Positions 24,377 to 37,276 of a DNA stretch of 64,000 nt are shown here, in pieces. Below the pieces are notes generated by a model that saw only the letters and a list, made by a program, of their open reading frames with translations, searched no databases and was not told the origin of the DNA. The DNA comes from Actinomucor elegans (taxonomy: Eukaryota > Mucoromycota > Mucoromycetes > Mucorales > Mucoraceae), in contig JAMSLZ010000001.1 in the NCBI GenBank assembly GCA_026027325.1, forward strand, positions 4,836,001 through 4,900,000. Direction: 5' to 3'. Numbering within the stretch: position 1 is the stretch's first letter; each line of letters begins with the position of its first letter. A program made the position numbers and the translations under genes.

Positions 24377-26086
24377 TTACATCATACCACCCATGCCGCC
24401 CATACCAGGCATACCAGCAGGCATAGCGCCGCCCTTGGAAGGAGCGTCAGCGATGAGACATTCGGTAGTAGTAAGCAAACTAGCGACACCAGAAGCATCC
24501 ACAAGAGCAGTACGAACAACCTTGGTAGGATCAATGATACCACGTTCAATCATATCACAGTACTCGTTTGTAGAAGCATCATAACCCCAGTTGATGTTTT
24601 CAGGTTGATCTTCAAAGAGCTTACCACTCACCACAGAGCCTTCACCACCAGCATTATCGACGATGGTACGACAGGGTTGTTGAATAGCTTGACGGATGAT
24701 ATTGATACCGAGTTGTTGATCAAAGTTGACACCCTTCAAGTTGCTCAAAGACTTGGCAGCCTTCAAAAGAGCAACACCACCACCAGGAACAATACCTTCT
24801 TCGACAGCAGCACGAGTAGCACAGAGAGCATCATCGAAACGATCCTTCTTTTCACCAACCTCGACTTCAGAAGCACCACCAACGTTAATCACGGCAACAC
24901 CACCAGACAACTTGGCAAGACGTTCTTGGAGCTTTTCCTTTTCATAATCAGAGGTAGATCCATCAGCAATAGCACCACGGATTTGCTCACAACGTTGGCC
25001 AATAACTTCCTTGGAACCAGCACCGTTCAAGATGATTGTATCTTCCTTTGTGATAGTGACAGAGCCAGAGGTACCGAACAATTCAGGGCTAGCCTTTTCC
25101 AACTTGATATCAATATCATCAGAGAAGACAGTAGAGTTGGTCAAGATACCGATATCACCCAAGATGTTTCTGCGGTTATCACCGAAACCAGGAGCCTTGA
25201 CAGCAGCAACTTGGATTTGGCCACGCAACTTGTTCAAGATACAAGCAGCAAGAGCCTCACCATCGAGATCTTCGGCGACGATCAAAAGAGGACGACGTTG
25301 AGTAGCAGAAGCTTCAAGGGCAGGCAAGATATCACTGAGCAAAGAAATCTTCTTTTCAGAGAGTAAGATCAAGGGCTTCTCGAATTCGACCTTTTGGGTC
25401 TTGGTATCGGTAATGAAGTAAGGGGAGATGAAACCACGATCGAAACGCATACCTTCAGTGACTTCCAACTCATCGTCAATGGTCTTACCGGCCTTGACGG
25501 TGATAACACCTTCCTTACCGACGCGCTCCATGGCTTGAGCAATCATGTTACCGACGTGTTTATCACCGTTGGCAGAGATAGTAGCGACTTGAGCAATTTC
25601 TTGGGGAGTGGTAATGATCTTGGTGTGTTGCTTTAAGAAATCTACGACAGCATCGACGGCCATTTGAGAACCACGACGAAGATCCATAGGGTTACAACCA
25701 GCAGCAACGTTCTTGACACCTTCGCTAAAGATGGCGCGAGTCAAGACAGTAGCAGTAGTAGTACCATCACCAGCAATTTCGTTAGTCTTGCTAGCGACAT
25801 CTTGAACAAGACGGGCACCCAAGTTCTCAAACTTGTCTTCCAAGACAATGGACTTGGCTACAGTGACACCATCCTTGGTGATCTTGGGAGAACCGTAAGG
25901 TTGTTCGATAAGGACATTGCGACCTTTGGGACCTAAGGTAACAGCAACAGATTTGGCAAGGATATCAACACCACGCAAGAGACCAGCGCGACCTTCAACA
26001 CCGAATTGAATTTCCTTGTGGGTGGAGTAAAGACGACGAAGAACACCAGTAGATGAACGAGCCTTAGAAGCAATCAAACGGTTCAT
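24377..26086 (-). CDS. HSP60: Mitochondrial chaperonin HSP60
   Basis: Single uninterrupted exon, 569 aa. The start at 26086 gives [29 protein letters not shown], a textbook mitochondrial presequence with cleavage probably near Tyr-Ser; an earlier in-frame start at 26140 would add an untypical hydrophobic stretch. GroEL-family signatures follow: [44 protein letters not shown] and the C-terminal [12 protein letters not shown] tail. Hsp60 folds imported proteins in the matrix as heptameric rings with Hsp10. It is one of the few intron-free genes in the window, and its strong codon bias generates long spurious antisense frames. About 75 bp upstream a TTCCCCCCGGGAA palindrome-like sequence occurs; it is not a canonical heat-shock element. 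Confidence 0.98.
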   Translation of the reverse strand: MNRLIASKARSSTGVLRRLYSTHKEIQFGVEGRAGLLRGVDILAKSVAVTLGPKGRNVLIEQPYGSPKITKDGVTVAKSIVLEDKFENLGARLVQDVASKTNEIAGDGTTTATVLTRAIFSEGVKNVAAGCNPMDLRRGSQMAVDAVVDFLKQHTKIITTPQEIAQVATISANGDKHVGNMIAQAMERVGKEGVITVKAGKTIDDELEVTEGMRFDRGFISPYFITDTKTQKVEFEKPLILLSEKKISLLSDILPALEASATQRRPLLIVAEDLDGEALAACILNKLRGQIQVAAVKAPGFGDNRRNILGDIGILTNSTVFSDDIDIKLEKASPELFGTSGSVTITKEDTIILNGAGSKEVIGQRCEQIRGAIADGSTSDYEKEKLQERLAKLSGGVAVINVGGASEVEVGEKKDRFDDALCATRAAVEEGIVPGGGVALLKAAKSLSNLKGVNFDQQLGINIIRQAIQQPCRTIVDNAGGEGSVVSGKLFEDQPENINWGYDASTNEYCDMIERGIIDPTKVVRTALVDASGVASLLTTTECLIADAPSKGGAMPAGMPGMGGMGGMM

Positions 26087-28286
26087 TTTTTTTATATAAT
26101 AAAAGTGTAAAGATGATGATGAAGAAGCGAAAAAAATCAAAGCGCTTTATGTCTTGATATTCCCCCCGGGAAATCCCCAGTGAAGGATCAGTAGAAAGAC
26201 CTAGAAACATCGGTGGCTTAGATTACACAGCATTATTATAGTTTTCTTAATATGTAAAGTGATTATGCGTTTTTGATATTTAAGTATAGCTGTCCATTTC
26301 AAAGTAGAATGGATTTCAATTCATATACTGTATAATATCCCTCGTCTCTAAAGCAATGCATAAGACAGGCTCCATCTAGAATAGGTCCATGCGAGTACAA
26401 AGAAGATGTGCCTTGAATTGCTTATTCATTTTTTCCCACAATCAACACGATGAACCAATCGTAGTAGATCTTCCAGCGGGCAGTGAGCGGGATTTGATAG
26501 CTTTCAATTGACCAGCCTGCTATTCGCCAGTAACCTGGTTGCATATAAGTTCTTTTTTACCCCACCATTCATCAAGATAGAAAAGCATGAGAAAACAAGC
26601 GAATACAAATGGCCAAGCTTTCTTTGATGTTTTCTATTTATGTGTTTTATTTAATAGGATATAAACAGTGACATTTAAAAGAGGAAAATAGACAGCGAAT
26701 TCACTGGTATTGAGTACTTTCATTTTAAACTTTTAACCGATACCGAGAATTAAGTTTTCTAGCAAAGTACTACGCGTTGAACTTTTTATTTTGAAGCACA
26801 TCGTGAGTATGTAACGCAAATAGTTATGCTATGATCTACTCCTGATTTACAAATTTTTGATCTATGGATAGCCTTTATCCATTGATATTTTTTTGACAAA
26901 ATTACTCTTCTTGGCTTTCTACTATATTGTTGAATACAAAATACTTAAGGAACTTAGTTAGAAGAAAGAAAAAGACAGCCATCCAACAACGTAATAATGC
27001 ATTTATAAATAAATTGATAGATGCGAACGATATACTCATTCTATTCTAGTCAAATTTAAAGTTTACTCGATGTAGTTGTATATTGTAGGTTTGGAATGCT
27101 AATCAAATGCGACATCTGGCCGCGATTCATCGAGAAATTTAATCTTAAGTGTTCACCATGCTAATTAGCGGTGTTTTAATTTTCAACTTGACAAACCCAG
27201 CCATTAATAATTTAAAAAAGAATAAATTTCAAAGAATAGAAATATTAATAAAAAAAAACATACACGATTGAGTCTTATATGTCTCATAAATCATCACATT
27301 TTCTTTTGAATGATATATATTTTGTAAGAAAAACTCTAATCTAGAAAGCGAAAAAAAAAGGTTTTATCATCGACGCTTTCTAGCTCTTTAATGCGCCTCG
27401 ATACAATTAAAAACATATATTTATTAAAAAGAATGTATTACATGCCACATATTTTTCTGAAAACAAAGGTCTAATTTTATTGATTGTGAATATATGTACA
27501 TTTTATGGATCTTAAGTCAATATCATGGATTCACGCATCCAATCTATGCAGCCAATAGAAATCGAAAACTCTTTTATCAGTAGCGTAGCAGCAGCAGCGG
27601 CTGGGCTCAACACCAACCAGTCAGAGATGATATGGAAATAATCAACAACGTCTATATGATAATACTATTAAATCAGCACAAACTATTAGCATATAAGTCT
27701 TATTTCAACTCGGTATATAAAAAGTAGGATCACTCTACTTGAATCGAATATATACGCGTTTAAGGCAATCTTAATTAATTAATCATGGTTTAAGTTTATT
27801 ATATTAAAATTACCCGTCAATAGTAGTACAGCATCGGATCACAGTATGCGCTTAATATCATTCTTGTGTCATTTCACGTCATTATCTCAAAGGGTAGCAT
27901 CTATATACCGCACAAGTGCTGAGAGTATAGTCCGGTCTTCATATAGAATTCTAGGCTATTAATATATCGTTCTTTCCAGAAGCGCACAGTCCCGGCAAGT
28001 TTTTGTACGAAAGATCCCTTTGAGTTTGTAGCTTACAGAAAGATCTTTTTTTGAATACATAATCGGTCAGTAAGGCACGGATTAGACAAAGGGCTTATCT
28101 TGTTCATTGATGAAATTGTGTAACAAAGGCTTAAGGTAATTAGGGTGTGAATTGGTTGGTGCAGAATGATCAAAGCTGTCATTCTACTGTATTTGAAACC
28201 AAAACCGAAACTTGTCTGGTAATATTCAACCATCTTTTTTCTTTCTTATCTTTTGTTCTTTTTTTCATTTCCAATTGACATTATAA
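26087..28286. other. Intergenic desert with one dispersed-repeat copy
   Basis: Divergent promoters of HSP60 and the Sfp1-like gene with about 2.2 kb between. Nothing coding recognised. Confidence 0.55.
27091..27132 (+). repeat. Dispersed intergenic repeat, copy 7
   Basis: Shows GCTAATCAAATGCGACATC, then TGGCCGCGATTCATCGAG, close to consensus. Confidence 0.7.
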
Positions 28287-29337
28287 ATGACTTCGCAAAA
28301 CATAAACATTAGCTTTAAGCGTAAACAGTCAATGTAAGTCATTGAACTCAATGTCGACTTGTGCTAATATATTTTACAGTGGAACTGGCTCTTCTGCTAT
28401 GTCTTATTCACCTTCTTCACATACGATGCCTGCTCTGTTTCAGCACCGAGATAGTTTTGTTCATCAAAGAGAGCTTGAGTCTGCTTTCTGCAGTGATCTT
28501 ATTTGCTGTGGTACTCGTGTGAGGGACCTTCATGAACTTTTACACCACTATGAAGAGCACCATCATGCGCCTATTGAAGAAGAGCCTGAGCCTAAAGAAG
28601 ATGAAATCGATATTGAGAATCATGATGGAGATCAGGATATGATGATGGAAGATGTCGATTCTCCTTTTCCCACCCATTTACCAACGCAACCTCATGAACT
28701 TGCTGCGCTTACAAGTAGCCCGTTACTTCGACAAAAGCAATTAATCAACTTAAATACTGCTGCGGCAAACCCAATTGATAATGCCGTATCTACACCACTC
28801 CATGTTAGTCCTACAATTAGTACTAGTAGCATCCATCATCAACAGCACACCGAAGACATTCTAAGGCAAGCTTTACCTTCATTAGTGACTCATTCAAACG
28901 CTGCAGTGCCTGGGCCAGAGGGTATACATTACTTTAGAGCAGACGCCTTGTATCAGACTTGTGGTAAGTGTGTAGATTTATCTATCACTGGGGGTGCTAA
29001 CGGTTGTTATATAGATGATGGACAAGATAAACCATATAAATGTCCAGTTGAGAACTGCGACAAAGCATACAAGAACCCCAATGGACTTAAGTATCATCAA
29101 ATGCATGGTCATTCTGATGAAGATACATTAAGTGAAGCGGAGCGAGATGCTCAAAAGCCTTACATGTGCACAATTGGTTACTGCAACAAGAGATACAAGA
29201 ATTTGAATGGATTGAAGTATCATATTGAGCATTCTCATATCGCCAAGTTGAAGCAACTGCCTGCTGGTCTGGATAACAATATCACTACAAGCCCTCACCC
29301 TTATCACACATCTTTGCCACCGCAATTACCTAAATAA
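28287..29337 (+). CDS. SFP1: Sfp1-like C2H2 zinc-finger transcription factor
   Basis: Exons 28287-28333, 28380-28963 and 29015-29337 give 317 aa (334 if the last intron is kept). Two C2H2 fingers near the C-terminus, YKCPVENCDKAYKNPNGLKYHQMHGH and YMCTIGYCNKRYKNLNGLKYHIEHSH, have the CP..C.K.YKN.NGLKYH pattern typical of Sfp1 and relatives. An N-terminal degenerate finger is FCSDLICCGTRVRDLHELLHHYEEHH (about 51-76), followed by an acidic region. Yeast Sfp1 activates ribosome-biogenesis and ribosomal-protein genes downstream of TORC1; role here is inferred. Exon 1 (MTSQNINISFKRKQS) is joined by a 46-bp intron with perfect GTAAGT/ACAG ends. The second intron (28964-29014) is 51 nt, in frame and stop-free. 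Confidence 0.88.
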
Positions 29338-30225
29338 CAACTGTAATATGTAAGAGAAAAATTAAGCCTTTGTATATATGCATCATTCTACTTTTTCTCT
29401 ATATAATTAAATCCATGTCCATCAAATTACATGCTTTAAAGATACTATAGTATGTATGTATGTATATACATATATATATATATATATTAAAATTGAAAGA
29501 GAACATATATTTGTATATTACTACATAATTTTTTCTATCTATAGTCGAACAGACATGGGTTAACACAATTAAGTTGTCATAGTAACTGCAGCTGTCAAAA
29601 TCAAATCACCCTAGAAACCATATTCAAACTCAATTTGATGGTCAAAAAACAGTATCTACAAAAAAACCGAGAAAAGCCTTTGATTCTCAAGCAAAAAAAA
29701 ATCGTATCTTTTTAGATGGTTCTGCTTTTATTACTATAAATTAAGAAAGGCTATATGCTTTAATTATGAATATTTAATTTCATTGGGTGACGGCAATTGC
29801 ATAGCTCCAGGTGGTCTTGGCATTACACAATTATGAATAAATATGTAACAAACCGAGAAAAGTCTCCAATTCTCCCTTTTTTGAAATTACTACTTTCATA
29901 GTTGTAAATAAAGGTAGAATGAGTTGATATTTGCTTGATTACAAATCTTAAACTCATTGGTTGACGCTAATTGAAAAAAAAAATCGGCCTTGGCATTATA
30001 AAATCCTGTATAGATCAACAATAAATCAAGATACGTGTGCTGTTTCCGGGTAGAGTATAGAAAAAAATGCGCTCTTTACAATAAACTAGTTTGTGATGGC
30101 ATTATGTTCGTAACAGCTAATTTTTTTTTGACTAACAAACAAATAATACGCTGTGATATTCGGGAAAATTGTACCATAGATCAAGTCTTTTTCTTTTTTT
30201 TTCCTTTACATATAGATAGAAAGAA
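29338..30225. other. Intergenic region with a decayed direct repeat
   Basis: Two related blocks begin at about 29664 and 29850, each opening AACCGAGAAAAG and ending near CTTGGCATTA, roughly 186 bp apart. No gene. Confidence 0.4.
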
Positions 30226-31149
30226 ATGGCAGTTACTTTTGACGAGAATGTTAGTAGTATTCTACTTAAACTAAACAAGCAGCCTTCATCCTTATCATTA
30301 GCTTCACGCCACTCATTTCAATCATCTGTGGATAGTAATCGCTATTATCAACGTCGTGTTTCATTTGATAACGTTACCAATATTCCAGCTGCTTGTCAAT
30401 CATTTACATTGAAACAATCAAGCCAAGGGTTTGAAAGGACTAGAAGAACACGCACTTTAATGGTAGCTTTGGATTTAAATGGAAATATGGATGCTTTAGT
30501 ATTTACATTAACGGTAAATTAAGCCGAAACAATTTTTATGTGATACTAACATGAAACAGAGCTTGATTGATGAAGGTGATGAGATTATAGTTGTAGCCGT
30601 CTATACCAGTCCTCTTGGTACTGATACAGAAATAGGTAAATGAACATAAATAGAGTCTATATCTAAATATTGAACCAGTCAATAGACATCTCGCCTAAAG
30701 AAAAAGCCCAAGAGATAATGGATTTGATTATTGGTTCTCATCAAGGCGATAATGTACATAGCTATAATATATATAAATGTATAGTATTGATTGATTGTCA
30801 TATACTATAGATTAATATGATTGTTGAATTATCCTTTCATAGACCAGAGAGAGCATTAGATGCTATGGTAAGACATTAACAAAAGATAAATACGGATACT
30901 AAGTAATAATAGCTCAGAATGTACCAACCTTCTATGCTTATTGTGGGTTCAAGAAACAAGACAAAGTATAAACATGCATACTCTGGCGCAGGTATATTCA
31001 AGTATCGATTAAAGCATTCGACTGTGCCAGTAGTAATTGTAAGGGATACAATTGCAAAGGCGATTATAGCTGAGGATATCAACAAAGCTAACTGTACAAT
31101 GTCTAAAAGAATGAAAAAGACTCTGTCTTTATTTAATTGTACTGTATAA
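30226..31149 (+). CDS. Universal stress protein (USP) domain protein
   Basis: Exons 30226-30513, 30560-30635, 30686-30753, 30811-30867 and 30913-31149 give 241 aa. A Ser-rich N-terminus with RRVSFDNV (possible basophilic kinase site, about 44-51) precedes the USP fold: RTRTLMVALDLNGN, then DEGDEIIVVAVYTSP, KEKAQEIMDLIIGSHQGDN and the C-terminal MLIVGSRN...KYRLKHSTVPVVIVR. In ATP-binding USPs the last segment carries G-2x-G-9x-G(S/T); here GSRNKTKYKHAYSGAGIFKYRLKHSTVPV is only partly matching, so nucleotide binding is uncertain. The intron-rich structure (five exons in under 1 kb) closes in phase throughout. The 165-bp gap to the RasGEF gene is very short. Confidence 0.88.
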
Positions 31150-31314
31150 TCGGAATAAAGGAAAACCATTTGGGTAAATATTTTGTATCTCCCCGAGTCG
31201 ACTTGGCAAGTTACATAATCTCAGTGACCAACAAGAAGTCTATGTCACCTTTCTTCTTCCTGCTTCTTTTTTATATTATTTTTTTGAATTTTTTATAATT
31301 TTAAAAAAGGGGAC

Positions 31315-33924
31315 ATGGCAGATGAACAACAAATTCAAGAAGAAGTAGCTTTAGCTATACAATTAGAAGAACAAGGACAAATTAAAGTAAATTAAAAAAA
31401 AAAAAAAAAAAAACTCGAATCAATCACCCTTTAACTTGTACTTCTCGATAGGAGGCCTATTTCTCATTCACATCAGCAAGCCAAAAAGCACTTCAAGCTT
31501 TAAACGAAACCAAATTTGTACATTCTTGTAAGTATACACTTGAATTACTCGAAAAAGTTACTTACTATACTGCATTCTAGCAATTGTTTCGAGTCCTAAA
31601 CATTACACTAGCCTTGTATCCAACATAAAGACATGTTTGAGCCACATTGAAAATATCATTGAGCAGCATTCACCTGCTACATACAATCCAATTAGTAGAC
31701 AAACGACTGGTAGTGACGCTAAAACGCCTCGCCCGCCTTTACCACCTAAACCTTCAAGAATGCAGAAACCTGTTGTACCACCAAAACCAAATAGAGTAAC
31801 ATCAAGACCTACATCTCCAACGAGACCCTCAAAGAGCATATCAAATACAGCAGAAGATGAATTGCAGGGTATGTATCATCATTTCCAAGCAATCCAAACT
31901 AACGTAATACAGTAGACAGTTCAGCTTCTTCTTCAGAAATAACAATCATTAGACCTCGTGTTTATGATAGACCGACTAGTTTACCGCCTACAGCTCATCC
32001 TCATCAACCCACTGCCAGTAGACCTTATACCGAATTTGCTGATAAAAACACAGTGCGTATTGTAGCAGAAGGTGAGATTGATCCCGATTACCTCGTGCCG
32101 GCACAAACCAATGCTGGTGATAGCCTTGCACCTTCTTCTTCCACCATGAATACGGATCATATTCCTTTGATTCCAGCTCCACCTTTGCTTACAATCCATC
32201 GTATTTTGCAAGCCAAGGTTGATGAAATGGAAGAGAAAATACGGGCGTGTCGTGCTCGTAAGCAAGCAGCTCAAGATCCTGCGACAGAAGATAGTTTGGA
32301 TCAAATGATTGCTCAGTATCTACGGGTCTTGGCTGATCTTAAAGTTAATCTCAATGGCGTGCGTACCATCTATATGAGTGCCGCTACCATCCCCAGTATA
32401 CTACAGTTCCAAGCGCATGTAATAGCTTATCAAATTACTTTGATTGAGGCTACCATCTTTGATGCCATACCCCCACATGCGCTATTGGAACATTCATCCA
32501 AAAACCCTCATCCACGAATCGTGGCTTCAACTGATTTCTTTAATTACATTACGCGCTGCATAGAACATGCTGTGTTACTACCTCAAGAAGCTTCTTCTCG
32601 TGCTCAATTAATTCATTATTGGATCAAAGTAGCTTCTCGTTGCTTCGATATCAACAATTATCAAACATTGAAAGCAATTATCTCAGCCCTAAACACGCCG
32701 CCCGTTCAACGTCTCAAGCGTACATGGGCTTATATTCCCAAGAAAAGCTCTACAAAATTAGATGCACTCAATGAATTGATGTCCGAAGCCAACAACTATG
32801 GTAATTACCGAGAACATATGGGTATGGTCAGTACAACAGTAGTGAATGGCAAAAGCGTGCAAATGATACGAGATGAACATTACGCCAGACCCACGGTTCC
32901 CTTTCTGGGCACTTTTATACACGATATCACTTACCTTTTAGCGGCATTCAAGTCTTCATCAGCCCATGCCAGCCACATGAAACCCGAAGACGAGCCACGT
33001 ATCCGCGAAGTATTAAATACCATGCAACGATTCCAAACAGGGCCTCGCTACACACCTACATTACCGACTGCCTTTCTCAAATCTTCGCAAAAGCATCATT
33101 TTAGACCTTCGTTATCCAGTGCATTGCATCGTGGTGCTTCACGTATTCAACGCTTCAGTGGTGGCAATCTGTTTGGCAGTAGCAATAATGATAACAATAG
33201 CAACACTAGCAGCAATACTAGCACTACCAATCTCAGTATGATTAGTGAGCGTGATACCAATGCAGATGATGAAGATAATAACCTCGAAGAGCAACAGAAA
33301 ATGGCTACTCAATATATTTTGATGCGATCTTGGGTCAGTCAAAACACGGTCGATGAACTCAGCACATTACGTGAACCACCCCAAACGAAAGCCAATAGTC
33401 TTTATGGCACACGTAGTAATAGTCAAGGCGGTGGAGCAGTGACTAGCAGCAGTATGAACCGTACCAGCTCTGTGTTCAGCAATAGTAGTAGTTCCAATCT
33501 ACGATTTAGCACAGGATCCATGTCTTTAAACACTTTGAGTACAGCTGGAGGCAGTGAAAGTCGACCCACAAGTATGGACGAATACGATGATGAACAGAAA
33601 CGTAGAGCTAGTCAAAATGGATTCTTTAGCTCGTTTAGACGTAGCAATGAAGGCACTACAGTGACACCTCGACCAGTCACTATCCATGAAGGTTTGGAAA
33701 GGTCAGATACAGGTCTTTCGAGAGAGGAAACAGAAGACTTTCATGTTATGGATAAACGCACTACTTGGAATACGCCTACTTCTCAAGCACCATTGGTGCC
33801 TCCACGACCTCCAGTTCCTAAGCCTCGTTCTCTTGATCCACCTCAAAGACCTTCTGCCAATGATGAATTCAAAGCTGCTTTAGCTCAACGATTGGCTAAA
33901 GTATCAACCACAGATTCTACATAA
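31315..33924 (+). CDS. RasGEF (Cdc25-type) guanine nucleotide exchange factor
   Basis: Exons 31315-31386, 31452-31527, 31581-31868 and 31913-33924 give 815 aa. The catalytic Cdc25 homology domain spans about residues 260-470: FQAHVIAYQITLIEATIFDAI, HPRIVASTDFFNYITRCIEHAVLL, ARAQLIHYWIKVASRCFDINNYQTLKAIISAL and PFLGTFIHDITYLL, which are the conserved RasGEF blocks. Such proteins load GTP on Ras or Rap GTPases. The N-terminus (EEVALAIQLEEQGQIKEAYFSFTSASQKALQAL, about 8-40) looks like a UIM- or MIT-type helical module; that is a guess. Proline-rich SH3-ligand stretches occur on both sides (RPPLPPKPSR, VVPPKPNR; PLVPPRPPVPKPR near the C-terminus). No PH or REM domain was recognised. The rest is Ser/Asn-rich linker. 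Confidence 0.9.
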
Positions 33925-34974
33925 TAAAATATAATAGCTTTTTTTTTTAAAAAAAAAACATTTGATATATCGCAATTTTTTAGAACACTATAATATATAC
34001 ATATACATAAATTTTTGTTTTGCGTAATACTAGAGAAAAAGAGTATAAGCTTTTCTTATTATTCACCCAATATCCGATAATTTGATTGGTTGTCAGGGAT
34101 TCTTAAAATAGTTGCAAAAGCCAATTGGCATGTATTTTTTTAATCTGATTTTTGGATAATGAAGTATTACCAGTACCTAACAAAGATTGCTGGTACTTTG
34201 TTGACTTCATCCTTTTCTTTTTATATTGCCCTGGGTTTTGAAGGGGTTTTGAAATTTGTTTTCCTTTTGATCTAGCTTGGATGGTATACGTGTGCCTAAT
34301 TATCACCACACACTCATTAAGCCTTTTTTTTATAGTAATTTAACAGAGATTGTGTAAGATTCGATTCTTCTCTGGATTATGTTTCTTTGCATCCGCAAAG
34401 TTTCGAACGATCAAACCCTGACTTTCCAGGGTTCTTGAAATTCGATCCTAACCCGCATGTTTGTAGCGATAATATTTCACAAAAATACAGAAGCATACCC
34501 GTTTAAATATCAATTATAAAAAAGGAAAGACTGAAAATTTGTGAGCTTTTTTTTTATCGTTTTGTAAGGGCTTTTGCCTTTTTTTCCATATGAAATACTC
34601 TAGCTATAATGCAACTTTGAAAAAGAGCAAGAAGTTATATCTATCAAAGATAATTTCATCAGTTGAGCGAAATAATATCAATTGATTCTTACATCATTAA
34701 ATACGTCATTTTACGCTACATAAATTTTGACATTGCATAAATGATAATGGCAATGAATAATAATAATGGTACAAATTCTGTAAAAGAATAAGAAACATCA
34801 AAAAGTATGGACTACAATTATATTACCTATATAAGTGCAATTTACTAAATGGAAAAAAAAAGCATGTATCAAGTTTATTTAAAAGGACTATACATACTTG
34901 TCAAAGCTTATATCCAAATAATATTAGATATATACGCAAACTAACCTAAACTACATGTAGTAGTCAAATGTAGA
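33925..34974. other. Intergenic region between convergent genes
   Basis: AT-rich 3' flanks of the RasGEF and sulfotransferase genes. A short hairpin-prone AACCCTG..CAGGGTT occurs near 34415-34435. No gene supported. Confidence 0.5.
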
Positions 34975-35747
34975 TTATACATTTGACAAATCTTTCAATG
35001 TATTCATCTCCTGGCTGGCCGTTTTACGTCTTTCCATTTCAATATAGTTTTGGAAAGATGCTGTATCATTAATATGAGGATACGGTACATCAGGCACCTC
35101 TTTTCCAAGAAACTTGCATATGCCTTCCCAGCCTTCGCCAAGTTGCATGACATAAAGCCTTTCTGGAGGAACCAATCGCTTCACTTCAGCATTATGATCC
35201 AAATATTTTTTTATGAACAATTGTTCATCATCAAACGTCTCGGGATGCTTTAATAGGCCATCAAGAACCAAAGTATCGATAAGCCGACCGAATTCATATC
35301 TTGGATGACTAGGGTCAGCGCGTGTAAGAACAGGTCCAGTAATAAAGATGGTGTTTTTCACTGACTTGAACCAGCTGTCTGCAGGTCTTTCGGTCAGAAT
35401 AACTTTGGAGTCAGGATATTTGACTAGCATTTCCTTGTAAAAGGCTACCGCAATAAAATCTGCACAGGCATCGTATCCCTCATACAGCTTGTCCAAATCA
35501 AGTTCATCTTTGTTAAGATACGCCTGACGAAATGCGAGACTATCACTATTGCAATTAGGGCTTTCGGCAATGTCTTGCGTGTGATGACATTTATAACTAT
35601 AGCCACAAAAAAAATAAAAATAAAAAATATAAGAGTAAACCAAGAAGAAAGATATCTAAGCACATACCCAAGAATGTTAAGCGCCTCACGGAGACTGACG
35701 GTGCCACTACGGCCATAACCTGCGCATATTACTTTCATAGGAGTCAT
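34975..35747 (-). CDS. Sulfotransferase-like P-loop protein
   Basis: Exons 35747-35668 and 35596-34975 give 233 aa. The N-terminal P-loop VICAGYGRSGTVSLREALNILGY (about 6-28) is the phosphosulfate-binding-type loop of the Sulfotransfer_4 family. DACADFIAVAFYKEMLVKYPDSKVILTERPADSWFKSV (about 75-115), with the TERPADSWFKS core, is the second conserved block. The splice joins NILG to YKCHHTQDI, restoring a block found in the family. No signal peptide or membrane segment, so probably cytosolic. The substrate is not predictable; many fungal members are uncharacterised and some may not be sulfotransferases. Confidence 0.88.
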
Positions 35748-37276
35748 TGTTGTGGTGTAGAATCAAGATAAAAGAAGAAATCGTAATAAAAAAAAGACCA
35801 CAATTTATCTAAAACAATAATCAAGGCTTAATAGAAGTTGACCCGATTAGATAGCGCATTCAGAGATTTTCACACAGCTGGTTTCAAGAATCAATGTGTC
35901 TTTTTATCAAGTGTAGTTGAAAAGCAAACATACTTTTGTCAAATGTAAACTCTCGGAGTTGCTTATTCAGATTCTATGTATGAATACTAAATGCGCAAAC
36001 TGAAACAAACAATTGGAATATCACTATTTTTCCCTGCATTAATAGATCTTATATATGCAACGCGCTTGCAACGCCTCTCTAACTTGCGCCTATCTACATT
36101 ATGCAGCATATAAAAGTGCAGAATCAATATATTCGTCCCAGCAAACCATTAGGGGTCAAAATATTTGAAATTCGACTGAACTTTTAGCTACTGTGGGTCT
36201 ATTAGGATCGAATTCAGGCTCTAGATACAGTTCTCTGTACGAACTGTCTTCAGCTGATTTACTCGTTCCATACATATTACATTGGCTTCTGGATATGCTT
36301 CAAACAGTCCCTTGTGAAAGTAGTAAAAATCTGCTCAAGGGTCCTAACCCTCGACCAGTTGATCAAATATCTACAATAGTTCACCTCTGATTAGATAAGT
36401 ATGCTGAGACATGAACTTTTATCCTGTAGTTGGGACTGTCTATTATTATACCTTTCATGCGATGACATTTTATCATTAGAGCAGTAAAATGCAAGGTACT
36501 GCATAATTTCAAACAGATATACTAATGTATTTATTGCACAAATAACTAAGCGCTATGCTTATTTGCACACGCTACGCCGTGAGCACTGCTGTGTGTGTGT
36601 GGGGGGGGGAGGGAACTAATATAAAAAAAAACCGTGCGAAAACTCTTATAATAAACTTCATTTCCAATGTAGTAACTTTCTTGATTTTGTTACAATTACA
36701 ATCAAGTGTGATGTTTTTAATTATATTGATGATACACATTAATAGTTCATTTGTAAATGACATACCTCACAATTGTTTTTTTCGATCTAATAATTATTAG
36801 ATCTCTCAACCAATCTTGGTTTAATGTTGTGTATAATAACTAGTACATGCTCAGAATCGTCTACTAAATCTACTACTACCATTATTTAACTGTATTGCAA
36901 TTAATATATTGCGTCTATTAATTGAGAACTTATAACAAGCATTTTCTTGGAGTTGGGTGTATAGATCTACCGAACCCGCTGTAATGTCGCATCTGATGAG
37001 AAGCCCATACACAGAATGAGTTGCCGGATCTAGTAAAAGATGTATTTGATAAAAAAAACATGATGGTTGCTACTGCTCATAATTAATCAGCTCGTAAGTA
37101 TGAAGTAATTTATTTAATAGTTTGATATGCTATAGCTTTTTTATTATTATCATTAAGATATAGCCGTGATATGGTATTGGTATGGAAAGAAGCAAGACTT
37201 GGAAGTTCCAGCTCTCTTTTAAATATTAATAATAACAAAGGGGATAATGAATGCAGTAATAATGATATGACAGATC
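35748..37276. other. Intergenic desert with dispersed-repeat copies
   Basis: Promoter of the sulfotransferase gene at left, 3' flank of the MBOAT gene at right. One clear repeat copy lies at 36965-37019 and a partial one (ATTCTGAGCATGTACTA, minus) at about 36840-36865. A run of 9 G at 36601-36609 follows a (TG)n stretch. No gene. Confidence 0.55.
36965..37019 (-). repeat. Dispersed intergenic repeat, copy 8
   Basis: On the minus strand: CTCATTCTGTGTATGGGC, then TCATCAGATGCGACATTAC, then CGGGTTCGGTAGATC. Confidence 0.65.

Noticed and set aside
24605..25366. 253-codon open frame antisense to HSP60
   Set aside because: Same cause, codon bias in HSP60; composition is Thr/Ser/Asp-rich as expected for an antisense frame.
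26155..26175. Possible heat-shock element upstream of HSP60 (TTCCCCCCGGGAA)
   Set aside because: Spacing does not match the alternating GAA/TTC 5-bp units of a heat-shock element.
34410..34440. AACCCTG/CAGGGTT hairpin between convergent genes
   Set aside because: A 7-bp stem is expected by chance at this scale and has no further RNA structure around it.
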